This document shows positions 36,789-44,616 of a DNA stretch of 64,000 nucleotides, piece by piece; the stretch's first letter is position 1, and every line of letters starts with the position of its first letter. The DNA is from Alphaproteobacteria bacterium. Its GTDB lineage: Bacteria > Pseudomonadota > Alphaproteobacteria > Micropepsales > Micropepsaceae. The notes under the pieces are model-generated. The model was not told the origin of the DNA and did not search any database. It worked only from the letters and a program-made list of their open reading frames with translations. The position numbers and the translations under genes are program-made. The DNA lies in contig CANJBZ010000001.1 of NCBI GenBank assembly GCA_947473475.1, forward strand, positions 62,001 to 126,000, read 5' to 3'.

Positions 36789-37273
36789 GAGCGCACACCC
36801 ACGAGTTCGAGAATTTTGCTCTCACTGGCACGGCCGTGCAGTTCGCCGTCAATCAGAACAGCTGGCGACAGGGCGCAATTGCCGAGGCAAAACACCTCTT
36901 CCAGCGTAATCTGGCGATCCGGCGTGGTTTCACCGAAGGCAATGCCCAGCGCCCGTTCAAGCCGTGCGGCCAGGGCCTCGCTGCCCATGCTCTGGCAGGC
37001 CTCGGCCCGGCAGACTTTGATCACGTGCCGTCCGGCCGGTTCCCGGCGGAAGTCGTGATAAAAACTCACAACCCCCTGCACGTCGGCGCGGGTCAGATTC
37101 AGAACGTCTGCCACCAAGACGATGGCTTCGTTGTTGATATGGCCGAATCGCTCAACGAAGGCGTGGAGGATCGGCAAAAGCGGACCTTCCATATCCTTGT
37201 GGCGGACGGCAATTTCACGGGCGGCCTCCGCGTCCCAAGGACTGGCGAATGCCGCGCGGTCTTTTAAAAGCAC
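36785..37273 (-). CDS. fdsG: NAD-dependent formate dehydrogenase gamma subunit (NuoE-like)
   Basis: 162 aa, thioredoxin-like [2Fe-2S] protein of the NuoE family. The cluster ligands are Cys88 and Cys93 (KVCRAEACQSMG) and Cys129 and Cys133 (VFCLGNCALSP). It begins with GTG behind CGGAG and is the first gene of the fds operon. The 99-base gap to fdhD must hold its promoter or read-through comes from fdhD. Confidence 0.94.
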   Translation of the reverse strand: MLLKDRAAFASPWDAEAAREIAVRHKDMEGPLLPILHAFVERFGHINNEAIVLVADVLNLTRADVQGVVSFYHDFRREPAGRHVIKVCRAEACQSMGSEALAARLERALGIAFGETTPDRQITLEEVFCLGNCALSPAVLIDGELHGRASESKILELVGVRS

Positions 37274-37372
37274 GTGATGCTCCGAGCAGGGCGAAACACA
37301 GTCCTATAGCGCAAATATAGTGCTTGTCCCACACGAAATCCCGGTTCCATCCGATTAGGAATAACGGTGACC

Positions 37373-38236
37373 TCAGAACGACTTAACCATTATTTCGCAG
37401 GGGTTATTGAAGACCAGAACCGAATCGGACCGTGCCAGTGCAACAAGCGTAAGGTTGGCGCCCTTGGCCATGGTGACGGCAAGCTCCGTCGGGGCGGAAA
37501 TGGTGACCAGCACGGATATGCGGGCGAGCACCGCTTTTTGCACCAGCTCATAGGAGCAGCGGCTGGTCAAAAGTGCGAAACCCGCATCCGGTTCAATGGC
37601 TTGGCGGGCCATATGGCCGATCACTTTGTCGAATGCGTTATGGCGGCCGACGTCCTCCCGAACCGCAAGGATGTCCCCATTGGTGGCGCAGAAGGAGGCG
37701 GCATGGACCGCTCCGGTCTGGCGATTAAGGCTTTGGCGGTCCGGTAAGGCGGCAAGCGCGCGGAACAGCGCTGCTTCCGAGATGGCCGGCGCGCTTGTCA
37801 GGGGCTGCAGCTCCGGCAGCGCTTCTTCGATGGTTGTTAACCCGCAAATGCCGCAGCCCGATTGGCCCGCCAGGGACCGGCGGCGCTCGGCGAGGCGGGC
37901 GGAATGTTCCCTTTCCAGCCGGACGTCCATGCCGATGCCGCGCGCGCCGTAGCGAATGTCGATGCGGGCGATTTCTTGAGGGTTCGCGATGATTCGCTCG
38001 GACAAGGCAAAGCCGACCGCGAAGTCTTCGAGATCGGCCGGGGTCAGCATCATCACGGCGTAAGGCTGGCCGTCGAACTCCAGGGCGACGGGCACTTCAT
38101 TGGCCAGAACGCGCGTACCCGCTTCGGATGTATTCGGGGTGACTCGCGCAGCCCGATGTTCATGCGCGACCGCATAGGCGGACGGCACGTCCTCGTCGCT
38201 AGCGGGAGCGGCGGCCTTCAGGATCGGGGCTGTCAT
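37373..38236 (-). CDS. fdhD: Formate dehydrogenase sulfur-carrier protein FdhD
   Basis: 287 aa sulfurtransferase. The persulfide-carrying motif is GCGICG (Cys128 and Cys131). Also typical are ALEFDGQPYAVMMLTPADLE and VREDVGRHNAFDKVIGHM. FdhD takes sulfur from a cysteine desulfurase and sulfurates bis-MGD before it is inserted into FdsA. It is upstream of and on the same strand as fdsG, so cofactor maturation and enzyme are expressed together. Confidence 0.94.
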   Translation of the reverse strand: MTAPILKAAAPASDEDVPSAYAVAHEHRAARVTPNTSEAGTRVLANEVPVALEFDGQPYAVMMLTPADLEDFAVGFALSERIIANPQEIARIDIRYGARGIGMDVRLEREHSARLAERRRSLAGQSGCGICGLTTIEEALPELQPLTSAPAISEAALFRALAALPDRQSLNRQTGAVHAASFCATNGDILAVREDVGRHNAFDKVIGHMARQAIEPDAGFALLTSRCSYELVQKAVLARISVLVTISAPTELAVTMAKGANLTLVALARSDSVLVFNNPCEIMVKSF

Positions 38237-38245
38237 GAAATCAAT

Positions 38246-38803
38246 CTAGCGGATCGTCCGCCGGTCGAACAGGACGGTAGCCTTCGCACGCACGAGCTGG
38301 CCTTCAACCTTTTTGGGCTTGAGCGGCCGGGCGAAGCACGCCGCGAAATAGACGGCCAGGGTTGAACATATGCCCACCGCCAGCAGCGCGCCGCCTTCCC
38401 ATCTCGGGGGCGTTTCCGAGGTTTGAAGCAGCATCACCAACAGCCAGAAAAAGCAGACGATACGATGCCAGTGCATTCCAGGCCGTAGCGGGTTGGCGCT
38501 GAGCGTCAAGACACCGCTGTGCTTCATTTCGGTGCGATGGATTTCGCCTCGCAGGATCGTCATCGCGGCAAGGCCGGGCGCCAATACAAGAACCGGGTAG
38601 AGGTAGGGGAGAGAGGTGTCCGCCGCAGCGATGCCCGGCAGGTGCGCGGCTTGGCTCAAGATCAAAGCGACGGCCGCGATATCGAGAAACATGCGTGCCA
38701 GTTGAAAGGTGCTCAGTCTGAAGCGCTCGGCCATCCGGTCCGCGATGGGCTGGAACAGGCCGTCGATCAGCATGTCGTCAAGCAGAGCAAACTGTTCTTT
38801 CAT
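38246..38803 (-). CDS. Hypothetical membrane protein
   Basis: 185 aa with about four hydrophobic stretches (FLDIAAVALILSQAAHL, YLYPVLVLAPGLAAMTIL, IVCFFWLLVMLLQT, GALLAVGICSTLAVYFAACF) and a soluble N-terminus of about 35 residues. No family is recognised. It stops 9 bases before fdhD, so it is probably co-transcribed with the formate dehydrogenase genes, which may be coincidence. Confidence 0.7.
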   Translation of the reverse strand: MKEQFALLDDMLIDGLFQPIADRMAERFRLSTFQLARMFLDIAAVALILSQAAHLPGIAAADTSLPYLYPVLVLAPGLAAMTILRGEIHRTEMKHSGVLTLSANPLRPGMHWHRIVCFFWLLVMLLQTSETPPRWEGGALLAVGICSTLAVYFAACFARPLKPKKVEGQLVRAKATVLFDRRTIR

Positions 38804-38963
38804 GCGTCTTTCTCGCGCGAACGTCGCCTTAGCCTAGTCGCCAATAGTTATCGGATGGTGTCATTGCCGCGCGCCCATACCGATTAAGCACCGCCCGCCT
38901 CGGGGCAGTGATCACAATCGCCAGAGGTTAACCCGCGCGCGTGTTGACGATCTATTCGGGCGG

Positions 38964-40244
38964 CTACGAGGGGGCCGCACAGGCCGCGGCCCGGGCGGTC
39001 AGCACGGCTTGTTCCCGTGCGTTCTTCGTGAGCGAAGCCGCGCGCTCGAATTCCGCGCGCGCTTCCCCGTAGCGGCCAAGCCTGAAGAGGAAGTCGCCGC
39101 GCACGCTCGGCAGCAGATGGTAGTTCTTCAGCGAAGGCTCGTCTTGGATCGCGTCCGTTAATGCGAGACCCGCCGCCGGTCCTTCGGCCATCGCCACCGC
39201 GACGGCGCGGTTCAGTTCAATGATCGGCGATGGTGTGACGCTCACGAGCACTTCGTAGAGGGCGACGATCTGCGCCCAGTCCGTTTCGTCGACGCTGCGC
39301 GCCTGCGCGTGGCAGGCGGCAATGGCGGCTTGCAGCAGATATGATCCCGGTGTGCGCTGCAACGAATCCGCAGCTCTGTCGGCCCGTTCGAGCGCGGCCA
39401 ATCCGCGCCGGATCAGCAGCCGATCCCACAGCGCGCGGTTCTGATCCATCAGCAGAATGGGATTGCCGTTCGCGTCCGTACGCGCGCGGAAACGCGAGAA
39501 CTGGATTTCCATCAACGACACCAAGCCGTGGACTTCGGGTTCCTCCGGCGCAAGCTCCGCGAGAATGCGCCCCAGCCGCAACGCTTCTTCGCAAAGCTGC
39601 GGCCGCATCCAGTCCGTGCCGGCCGTGGCCGAATAGCCCTCGTTGAACACGAGGTAGATCACCTCCAGAACGGACGCCAAGCGCTCCGCCAGTTCCGGCC
39701 CGCGCGGCGCCTCAAACGGAATCTTCTTCTCGGCGAGCGTGCGTTTGGCGCGGACAATGCGCTGCGCAATCGTCGCTTCGGGCGCCAGAAAGGCGCGGCC
39801 GATTTCTTCGGTCGTCAAACCGCCCAGCAGACGCAACGTCAGTGCGAGACGCGCTTCGGTCGACAGCACGGGATGGCAGGCGGTGAACATCAGCCGCAGC
39901 AGATCGTCACCGACCTCATTGTCCATCGCGGCATCGAGATCGGGCATGCTCAGCTCCTGCTCGATCTCCATCTCGCGGCCAATTTCCCTATGCTTGCGGT
40001 CCAGCATCTTGTTGCGCCGGATGCGGTCAATGGCGCGATGTTTGGCGGCGGCCATGAGCCAGGCGCCTGGATTGTCCGGGATTCCGCTTTGCGGCCATCG
40101 TTCCAACGCGACGACCAGGGCATCCTGCGCAAGCTCCTCGGCAAGGCCTACGTCGCGCACCATTCGCGTCAGGCCGGCGATCAGCTTCGCCTGCTCGATA
40201 CGAAAAACCGCGTTGATGGCGCAATGGGTGTCCGATGCCGTCAT
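38964..40244 (-). CDS. ECF42-type RNA polymerase sigma factor
   Basis: 426 aa. Sigma region 2 is at about residues 15-80 (AEELAQDALVVALERWPQ, NPGAWLMAAAKHRAIDRIRR) and region 4 at about 110-165 (LTLRLLGGLTTEEIGRAFL, ATIAQRIVRAKRTL). A long C-terminal extension (DUF6596 and TPR-like repeats) follows, the hallmark of ECF42. No anti-sigma gene is present, as expected: activity depends on the C-terminal domain. It ends an operon with two YciI/DGPF proteins and a VOC protein, the conserved ECF42 company. Confidence 0.92.
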   Translation of the reverse strand: MTASDTHCAINAVFRIEQAKLIAGLTRMVRDVGLAEELAQDALVVALERWPQSGIPDNPGAWLMAAAKHRAIDRIRRNKMLDRKHREIGREMEIEQELSMPDLDAAMDNEVGDDLLRLMFTACHPVLSTEARLALTLRLLGGLTTEEIGRAFLAPEATIAQRIVRAKRTLAEKKIPFEAPRGPELAERLASVLEVIYLVFNEGYSATAGTDWMRPQLCEEALRLGRILAELAPEEPEVHGLVSLMEIQFSRFRARTDANGNPILLMDQNRALWDRLLIRRGLAALERADRAADSLQRTPGSYLLQAAIAACHAQARSVDETDWAQIVALYEVLVSVTPSPIIELNRAVAVAMAEGPAAGLALTDAIQDEPSLKNYHLLPSVRGDFLFRLGRYGEARAEFERAASLTKNAREQAVLTARAAACAAPS

Positions 40245-40290
40245 GGCATCGGACTAGATCATCCCCCGAACCTCGCGCAAGAGCGGCGCG

Positions 40291-40653
40291 CTAACCCAAA
40301 TCTTCGAAGCAGGTTCCGATTTCGCGCACTTCGATCGTAGCCCAGGCGCTCGCCGGACATTGAGCGGCGAGATCGATAGCTTCCTCTCGGCTGGCGCAAT
40401 CCACGAGAAAATAGCCGCCGATCATTTCTTTGGACTCAGCAAAGGGGCCGTCCACGACAACCCGCTTGCCGTCACGCTGTTCGACGCGCGCGCCTTGATA
40501 GTCGCCACGCAGCGCATCGCTGGAAATGTGCAGGCCCCGCGCTTTCAGGTCGTCGCGAAAGCGCAGCATGGCGGCGTACGCCTCCTTGCCGCCCTCAAAC
40601 CCGCGCGCTTGCCGGTCGCCGTGCTTTTCCAGGATCAACAGCATGTAGGCCAT
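40291..40653 (-). CDS. YciI-family (DGPF) protein 1
   Basis: 120 aa from the ATG at 40653, behind TGGAG; the longer frame upstream reads into non-coding sequence. The core is MAYMLLILEKHGD and VVDGPFAESKEMIGGYFLVD, the DGPF signature that gives this ECF42-associated group its name. A ferredoxin-like barrel of unknown activity, possibly a small-molecule oxidation or stress enzyme. It lies directly upstream of the sigma gene, its predicted regulator. Confidence 0.88.
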   Translation of the reverse strand: MAYMLLILEKHGDRQARGFEGGKEAYAAMLRFRDDLKARGLHISSDALRGDYQGARVEQRDGKRVVVDGPFAESKEMIGGYFLVDCASREEAIDLAAQCPASAWATIEVREIGTCFEDLG

Positions 40654-40742
40654 GCAAAAACTCCACTCATCGGGCGATGAAAACGCGGCGCGCAAGTCGG
40701 CTACGCCGCGTTTTCTGTCCCGCACATCGGCGGTTCGTCAAG

Positions 40743-41147
40743 TCAGTGCTGGCAATTGATCATCCACGGGATGTCGAAGCGATCGACCAGCATGCCGAAG
40801 CCGTCAGCCCAGAAGGTCTTCTGGTACGGCTTGTTGATTTTGCCGCCATCCGCAAGCGCGTTGAAGATACGCTCGCCTTCGGCGGCGTCTTCCACCTGCA
40901 GGGAAACCGAAAAGCCTTGCGGCTTGGAATAATGTCCCGGCATCGCGTCGGAGGCCATCAGCAGCGTGTCGCCGATGGTCATGTTGGCGTGCATGATTTT
41001 GTCTTTCCACTCCGCCGGCACATGCGCCTCGGCAGGTGTTCCGGCGTACGGCATCATCGCCTCGATCTTGCCGCCCGTGACTTTGGCGTAGAAGGCAAAG
41101 GCTTCCTGGCAATTGCCATTGAAGAAGATGTACGGATTCACTTTCAT
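40743..41147 (-). CDS. PhnB-like VOC-family protein
   Basis: 134 aa. It starts MKVNPYIFFNGNCQEAFAFY, typical of PhnB/3-demethylubiquinone-methyltransferase-like VOC proteins, and has MHANMTIGDTLLMASDAMPG and WADGFGMLVDRFDIPWMINC. These are widely annotated but without proven activity. It sits between two YciI genes in the ECF42 operon. Confidence 0.88.
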   Translation of the reverse strand: MKVNPYIFFNGNCQEAFAFYAKVTGGKIEAMMPYAGTPAEAHVPAEWKDKIMHANMTIGDTLLMASDAMPGHYSKPQGFSVSLQVEDAAEGERIFNALADGGKINKPYQKTFWADGFGMLVDRFDIPWMINCQH

Positions 41148-41177
41148 GATCTGCTCCTGTTTATTGTTGCTGCGAAA

Positions 41178-41624
41178 TCAATGCTGAGCTTTTGAGACGC
41201 TGCCCGTCTTGCCGATCTGTTTGCCGACTTCACGGTGATGCTCCACGGCATCGCTGCTGCCGAAATCTTCCAACTCGAGGAACGGACGCACTTCGACTTC
41301 CGCATTCTCGTGCTCGGGAATTTGATTGAAGGGGGCGCGCTTCGCCCACTCAATAGCTTCGTCGCGAGACTTTGTCTGGATGATCCAGAAGCCGCCGATC
41401 AGCTTCTTGGTTTCGGTAAAGGGGCCGTCGGTTACGGTTACCTTGTCTCCACCGAAATGGACGCGCGCGCCGTGCGAGCTTGCCTTTAATCCTTGTGCAT
41501 CGAGCAACACGCCGGCCTTCACCAATTCCTCGTTGAATTTTGCCATCGTCGCGAGCCCCTGCTCCGACAGCAGCTGGCCGGCTTCAGACTGCTTCGTCGC
41601 TTTCACGATCAGCATGAAACGCAT
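41178..41624 (-). CDS. YciI-family (DGPF) protein 2
   Basis: 148 aa. It has MRFMLIVKATKQSEAG and VTVTDGPFTETKKLIGGFWI, the DGPF motif, and EWAKRAPFNQIPEHENAEVEV. It is the first gene of the YciI-VOC-YciI-sigma operon and so the nearest to the promoter that the ECF42 factor probably recognises. It is paralogous to, but diverged from, the gene at 40291. Confidence 0.88.
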   Translation of the reverse strand: MRFMLIVKATKQSEAGQLLSEQGLATMAKFNEELVKAGVLLDAQGLKASSHGARVHFGGDKVTVTDGPFTETKKLIGGFWIIQTKSRDEAIEWAKRAPFNQIPEHENAEVEVRPFLELEDFGSSDAVEHHREVGKQIGKTGSVSKAQH

Positions 41625-41785
41625 GAGGTCTCTCCTGTCTTCGAGCCTCGCGTCCTGCCGTCTTGGCGGGCCTCCCTGGCTCTACTGACACGACGAACGG
41701 GTAATCCCATGATCGACATCCAGAGGCGAAAATTTTTTCACGGTTTTGCGATAGCACGCCGCGGCGGCGCTTGACGATGAATTAT

Positions 41786-41797
41786 GTGCATATACAC
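41786..41797. promoter_or_regulatory. Palindrome overlapping the marR promoter (operator candidate)
   Basis: GTGCATATACAC is a near-perfect palindrome (GTGyATATrCAC), 8 bases before the marR start at 41806. A possible -35 TTGACG (41771-41776) and -10 TACACT (41793-41798) with a 16-base spacer place transcription start at or near the GTG, so the message could be leaderless. The site overlaps the -10 box, as expected for an autorepressor. Confidence 0.5.
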
Positions 41798-41805
41798 TTA
41801 TTCCT

Positions 41806-42207
41806 GTGAACCAGGAACTTTCCTTCTGCCGCCAGTGTCACTGTCTCGCCGCGCGCAAGCGGGCGCGGGCGATCACGCGGCATTTTGAGGCGTATCTGCG
41901 TCCGCACGGGTTGCGGGCAACGCAGTTTTCCATTCTTGCGGCGCTAACATTGGCGGGGCCCAAACGCATGGGGGAACTCGCGGGGATGCTCGGGTTGGAG
42001 CGCACGACGCTGACCCGCATTGCGGGGCTGCTTGAAGGCAAGGGCTGGGTGCAGCCGCAAACATCCGGCGACCACCGGGAACGGCCGCTGCGTGTGACCG
42101 CTTCGGGGCGGCGGAAATTGGAATCGGCTTATCCGTCATGGAAGGAAGCGCAGGATTTGGTCCCGAAGCTTTTCGACACGCCCGCCGCTGCTGCCGTGGG
42201 TAGGTAG
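41806..42207 (+). CDS. MarR-family transcriptional regulator with cysteine-rich N-terminus
   Basis: 133 aa from a GTG. The winged-helix core is RATQFSILAALTLAGPKRMG, LAGMLGLERTTLTRIAGLLE and GDHRERPLRVTASGRRKL. The first residues carry three cysteines (Cys8, Cys11, Cys13: FCRQCHC), which could sense oxidants or bind metal. It diverges from the YciI/ECF42 operon and may control it along with itself. Neither ligand nor targets are known. Confidence 0.87.
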   Translation: MNQELSFCRQCHCLAARKRARAITRHFEAYLRPHGLRATQFSILAALTLAGPKRMGELAGMLGLERTTLTRIAGLLEGKGWVQPQTSGDHRERPLRVTASGRRKLESAYPSWKEAQDLVPKLFDTPAAAAVGR

Positions 42208-42283
42208 CCGAAAAAATTTGCAGCTTTATGTCGATCCCGCGAAGCGCCGTTCGTCATAGGCATAGGTTCCAAACGGGGGAATT

Positions 42284-42811
42284 ATGATGATCACTGTTAT
42301 CGTTATTATAGTTGCTTTGACTGTCGCGGTGGTTCTGGCCTTGGCGGCCGCCAAGCCGGACACGTTCCGCATTCAGCGTTCCGCCAGCATCAAGGCGGCG
42401 CCGGATAAGATTTTTCCCTTCATCAGCGATTTGAAGAGTCATCTCGCCTGGTCGCCGTTCGAAAAGGACCCCGCCATGAAGCGGACCTTTACGGACGCAG
42501 GAAATGGCCGGGGCGCCGTTTATGAATGGGACGGCAACCGGAAAGTGGGAGCCGGGCGGATTCAGGTGATGACCGTGTCCGCGCCGTTTCTAGTCACCAT
42601 GGAACTGATGATGTTCCGCCCCTTCAAAGCGCACAATCTGGTGGAATTCACGGTCGAGCCAAAAGGCGAGGCGACCAATGTGTCCTGGGCGATGCAGGGC
42701 CGTCAGCCGTTCATGGCCAAGGTGATGGGTACGCTCATCAATTGCGACAAGATGGTGGGACGGGAATTTGAAAGCGGCCTCGCCAAACTGAAGGCGCTCG
42801 CAGAAGGGTAG
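42284..42811 (+). CDS. SRPBCC-family protein with N-terminal membrane anchor
   Basis: 175 aa. An N-terminal hydrophobic helix (VIVIIVALTVAVVLALAA) is followed by an SRPBCC/polyketide-cyclase-like domain (FRIQRSASIKAAPDKIFPFI, LKSHLAWSPFEKD, VSWAMQGRQPFMAKVMG). These folds bind hydrophobic ligands. SRPBCC proteins are frequent neighbours of YciI and MarR genes in this type of locus, so it may belong functionally with them. It is followed by a perfect hairpin. Confidence 0.82.
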   Translation: MMITVIVIIVALTVAVVLALAAAKPDTFRIQRSASIKAAPDKIFPFISDLKSHLAWSPFEKDPAMKRTFTDAGNGRGAVYEWDGNRKVGAGRIQVMTVSAPFLVTMELMMFRPFKAHNLVEFTVEPKGEATNVSWAMQGRQPFMAKVMGTLINCDKMVGREFESGLAKLKALAEG

Positions 42812-42828
42812 TGCTGCCCGTGCGTGCT

Positions 42829-42863
42829 GAGAGGCTCCCCGGCGTAACGCCGGGGAGCCTCTC
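42829..42863. terminator. Perfect GC-rich hairpin after the SRPBCC gene
   Basis: A 16-bp perfect stem (GAGAGGCTCCCCGGCG with its complement) and a TAA loop, starting 18 bases after the SRPBCC stop. There is no T-run, so it may be a REP-like palindrome rather than a true intrinsic terminator. The following 138 bases to the next start show no other gene. Confidence 0.55.
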
Positions 42864-43001
42864 AACATGACGGGAGTGGTGTAATTCAGACGAAAAATTT
42901 TAACGGCGCTGTCGAATCTCGCGTTCGCCCTTCGTCGTCAAGACAGTGGGGGCCGTTGTGGGCCAAAGAAATTGGAAATTGCAAGAAATGGGGGAGAGAT
43001 C

Positions 43002-44222
43002 ATGGCGCGTGCGATGAAGAAAGCGGTGGCGAAGAAGGTAAAGCCGGCAGCCAAGGCGGTGAAGAAAGCGAACGGCAAGGCGCGAGCGGCAAAATCGCCC
43101 AAAGTTGCGTTGCTGGTTTCCACGCGCAAAGGCGCCTGGATTTTCCACGGGGATTCCAACAGGAAGAACTGGAGCGCGGACGGCCCGCATTTCCTGGGCC
43201 AGATCATCAATCATCTCATGCTCGATCCGCGCGATGGAAAAACACTGATTGCAGCAGCCAGCACCGGCCATTTGGGGCCAACGATCTTTCGCTCCACGAA
43301 TATGGGGAAAAGCTGGACCGAGGCGAAGCGCCCTCCCGCATTTGCCAAAGCTGAGGATCCCAGCAAGGGCCGCACGGTCAAGCACACCTTTTGGCTGACG
43401 CCCGCGCATGCGAATGAACCCAATGTCTGGTACGCCGGCACATCGCCGCAAGGTCTTTTCCGCTCGGAAGATGGCGGCATGAATTGGGAACCGTTCGGTT
43501 TGGTGAACGACGACCCGCAATACCGCGCCTGGATGGGCAGCGAGCAGGACGGCACGCCGGACGGGCCGAAGATGCATTCGATAACGATCGATCCGCGCGA
43601 CCCCAAGCACATGTATATGGGAATGTCGGGCGGTGGTGTTCACGAGTCGTTGGATGCGGGCCGCACTTGGTCGCCCATGGTGAAGGGGATGGAAGTCGTC
43701 GGGGGCTTCGACGCCAAGAACATCGCGTTTCATGATCCGCATTGTCTGCGGATTTGCCCATCCAACCCCGACCGGCTGTATCAGCAAAATCATTGCGGCA
43801 TTTACCGCATCGACCGTCCGTCCGATGAATGGGTGCGGATCGGTCGCGCCATGCCGAAGAAGGTGGGCGACATCGGTTTTGTCATGACGGTGCATCCGCG
43901 CGACGACAAAACCGTCTGGGTGCTGCCAATGGATGGTCAAACGGTGTGGCCGCGTACGAGCCCGGAAGGACGGCCGTCGGTGTACGGTACGAAGAACGGC
44001 GGCAAGACGTGGACGCGTCTCGACAACGGCTTGCCGGAAGCCCAAGCGTGGTGGACGGTAAAGCGCCAAGCCATGACGGCGGATTCGCGCGACCCGGTGG
44101 GACTGTATTTCGGTACGACAAGCGGCGAATTGTGGATGAGCCGCGATGAGGGCGCGCGCTGGACAAATTTTGCGCGCCACTTGCCGGAAATCTACGCGGT
44201 CGAAGCGGCGGAAGTGATGTGA
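43002..44222 (+). CDS. BNR/sialidase-like beta-propeller protein with lysine-rich tail
   Basis: 406 aa from the ATG at 43002, behind GGGGGAGAG. The first 32 residues are a lysine/alanine tail (KKAVAKKVKPAAKAVKKANG). The rest is a propeller with repeated Asp-box-like turns: STNMGKSWTE, SEDGGMNWEP, SLDAGRTWSP, TKNGGKTWTR and SRDEGARWTN. Probably cytoplasmic, since there is no signal peptide. True sialidase catalytic residues are not evident; it is more like the VPS10/YCF48-type propellers. The next gene encodes a MoaD/ThiS-like protein, a pairing that looks deliberate. Confidence 0.8.
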   Translation: MARAMKKAVAKKVKPAAKAVKKANGKARAAKSPKVALLVSTRKGAWIFHGDSNRKNWSADGPHFLGQIINHLMLDPRDGKTLIAAASTGHLGPTIFRSTNMGKSWTEAKRPPAFAKAEDPSKGRTVKHTFWLTPAHANEPNVWYAGTSPQGLFRSEDGGMNWEPFGLVNDDPQYRAWMGSEQDGTPDGPKMHSITIDPRDPKHMYMGMSGGGVHESLDAGRTWSPMVKGMEVVGGFDAKNIAFHDPHCLRICPSNPDRLYQQNHCGIYRIDRPSDEWVRIGRAMPKKVGDIGFVMTVHPRDDKTVWVLPMDGQTVWPRTSPEGRPSVYGTKNGGKTWTRLDNGLPEAQAWWTVKRQAMTADSRDPVGLYFGTTSGELWMSRDEGARWTNFARHLPEIYAVEAAEVM

Positions 44223-44233
44223 GCATCCTCTCG

Positions 44234-44350
44234 TCACCCTGGCCGGGCTTGACCCGGCCACCCAGGGCGCCCGCGTCGGCGGGCGCAAGAGACTCATTGG
44301 CTCGCGGACGCTCGCCTGCTGGGTGGCCGGGTCAAGCCCGGCCATGGTGA
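44234..44350. repeat. Long palindromic (REP-like) element
   Basis: A 32-base left arm (44234-44265, TCACCCTGGCCGGGCTTG...) pairs almost perfectly with a right arm (44319-44350, ...CAAGCCCGGCCATGGTGA). Inside lies a second hairpin, GCGCCCGC-GTCG-GCGGGCGC (44267-44286). It lies between the BNR and MoaD genes and ends 6 bases before the latter's ATG. Arms of this type are dispersed in many alphaproteobacterial genomes. Confidence 0.75.
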
Positions 44351-44356
44351 GGGGAT

Positions 44357-44614
44357 ATGAAAGTTCTCATTCCTACACCCCTCCGCTCTTATACCGCGGC
44401 ACACGAAGTCGATGCGAATGGTGCGACCGTCGGCGAAGTGTTGGCCGATCTGGACCGGCGCTATCCGGGCTTCCGCTTTCGCATGGTGGATGAGCAGGAT
44501 AAAATCCGCCGTCACATGCGCCTGTTCGTCAATGGCGAACAGAGTTTCGATCTGGCGCAGCCGTTGCGCGCCAGCGATTCCATCCAGATCGTGCAGGCGT
44601 TGAGCGGGGGCTGA
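44357..44614 (+). CDS. MoaD/ThiS-like ubiquitin-fold protein
   Basis: 85 aa with the beta-grasp pattern of MoaD/ThiS (MKVLIPTPLRSYTAAHEVD, ATVGEVLADLDRRYPGFRFR, LFVNGEQSFDLAQPL, DSIQIVQALSGG). It ends in Gly-Gly, the site of thiocarboxylate formation. GAGGGG precedes the ATG. It may serve as sulfur donor or protein modifier. No moaE or thiazole gene is adjacent; its upstream neighbour is the BNR propeller. Confidence 0.87.
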   Translation: MKVLIPTPLRSYTAAHEVDANGATVGEVLADLDRRYPGFRFRMVDEQDKIRRHMRLFVNGEQSFDLAQPLRASDSIQIVQALSGG

Positions 44615-44616
44615 GG

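Noticed and set aside
35160-37058. Long plus-strand frame opposite fdsB and fdsG
   Set aside because: fdsB and fdsG are complete with cofactor motifs; the antisense reading has none.
43002-44222. True sialidase
   Set aside because: Asp-box-like turns are present, but no signal peptide and no arginine triad can be recognised; the lysine tail and MoaD neighbour point elsewhere.
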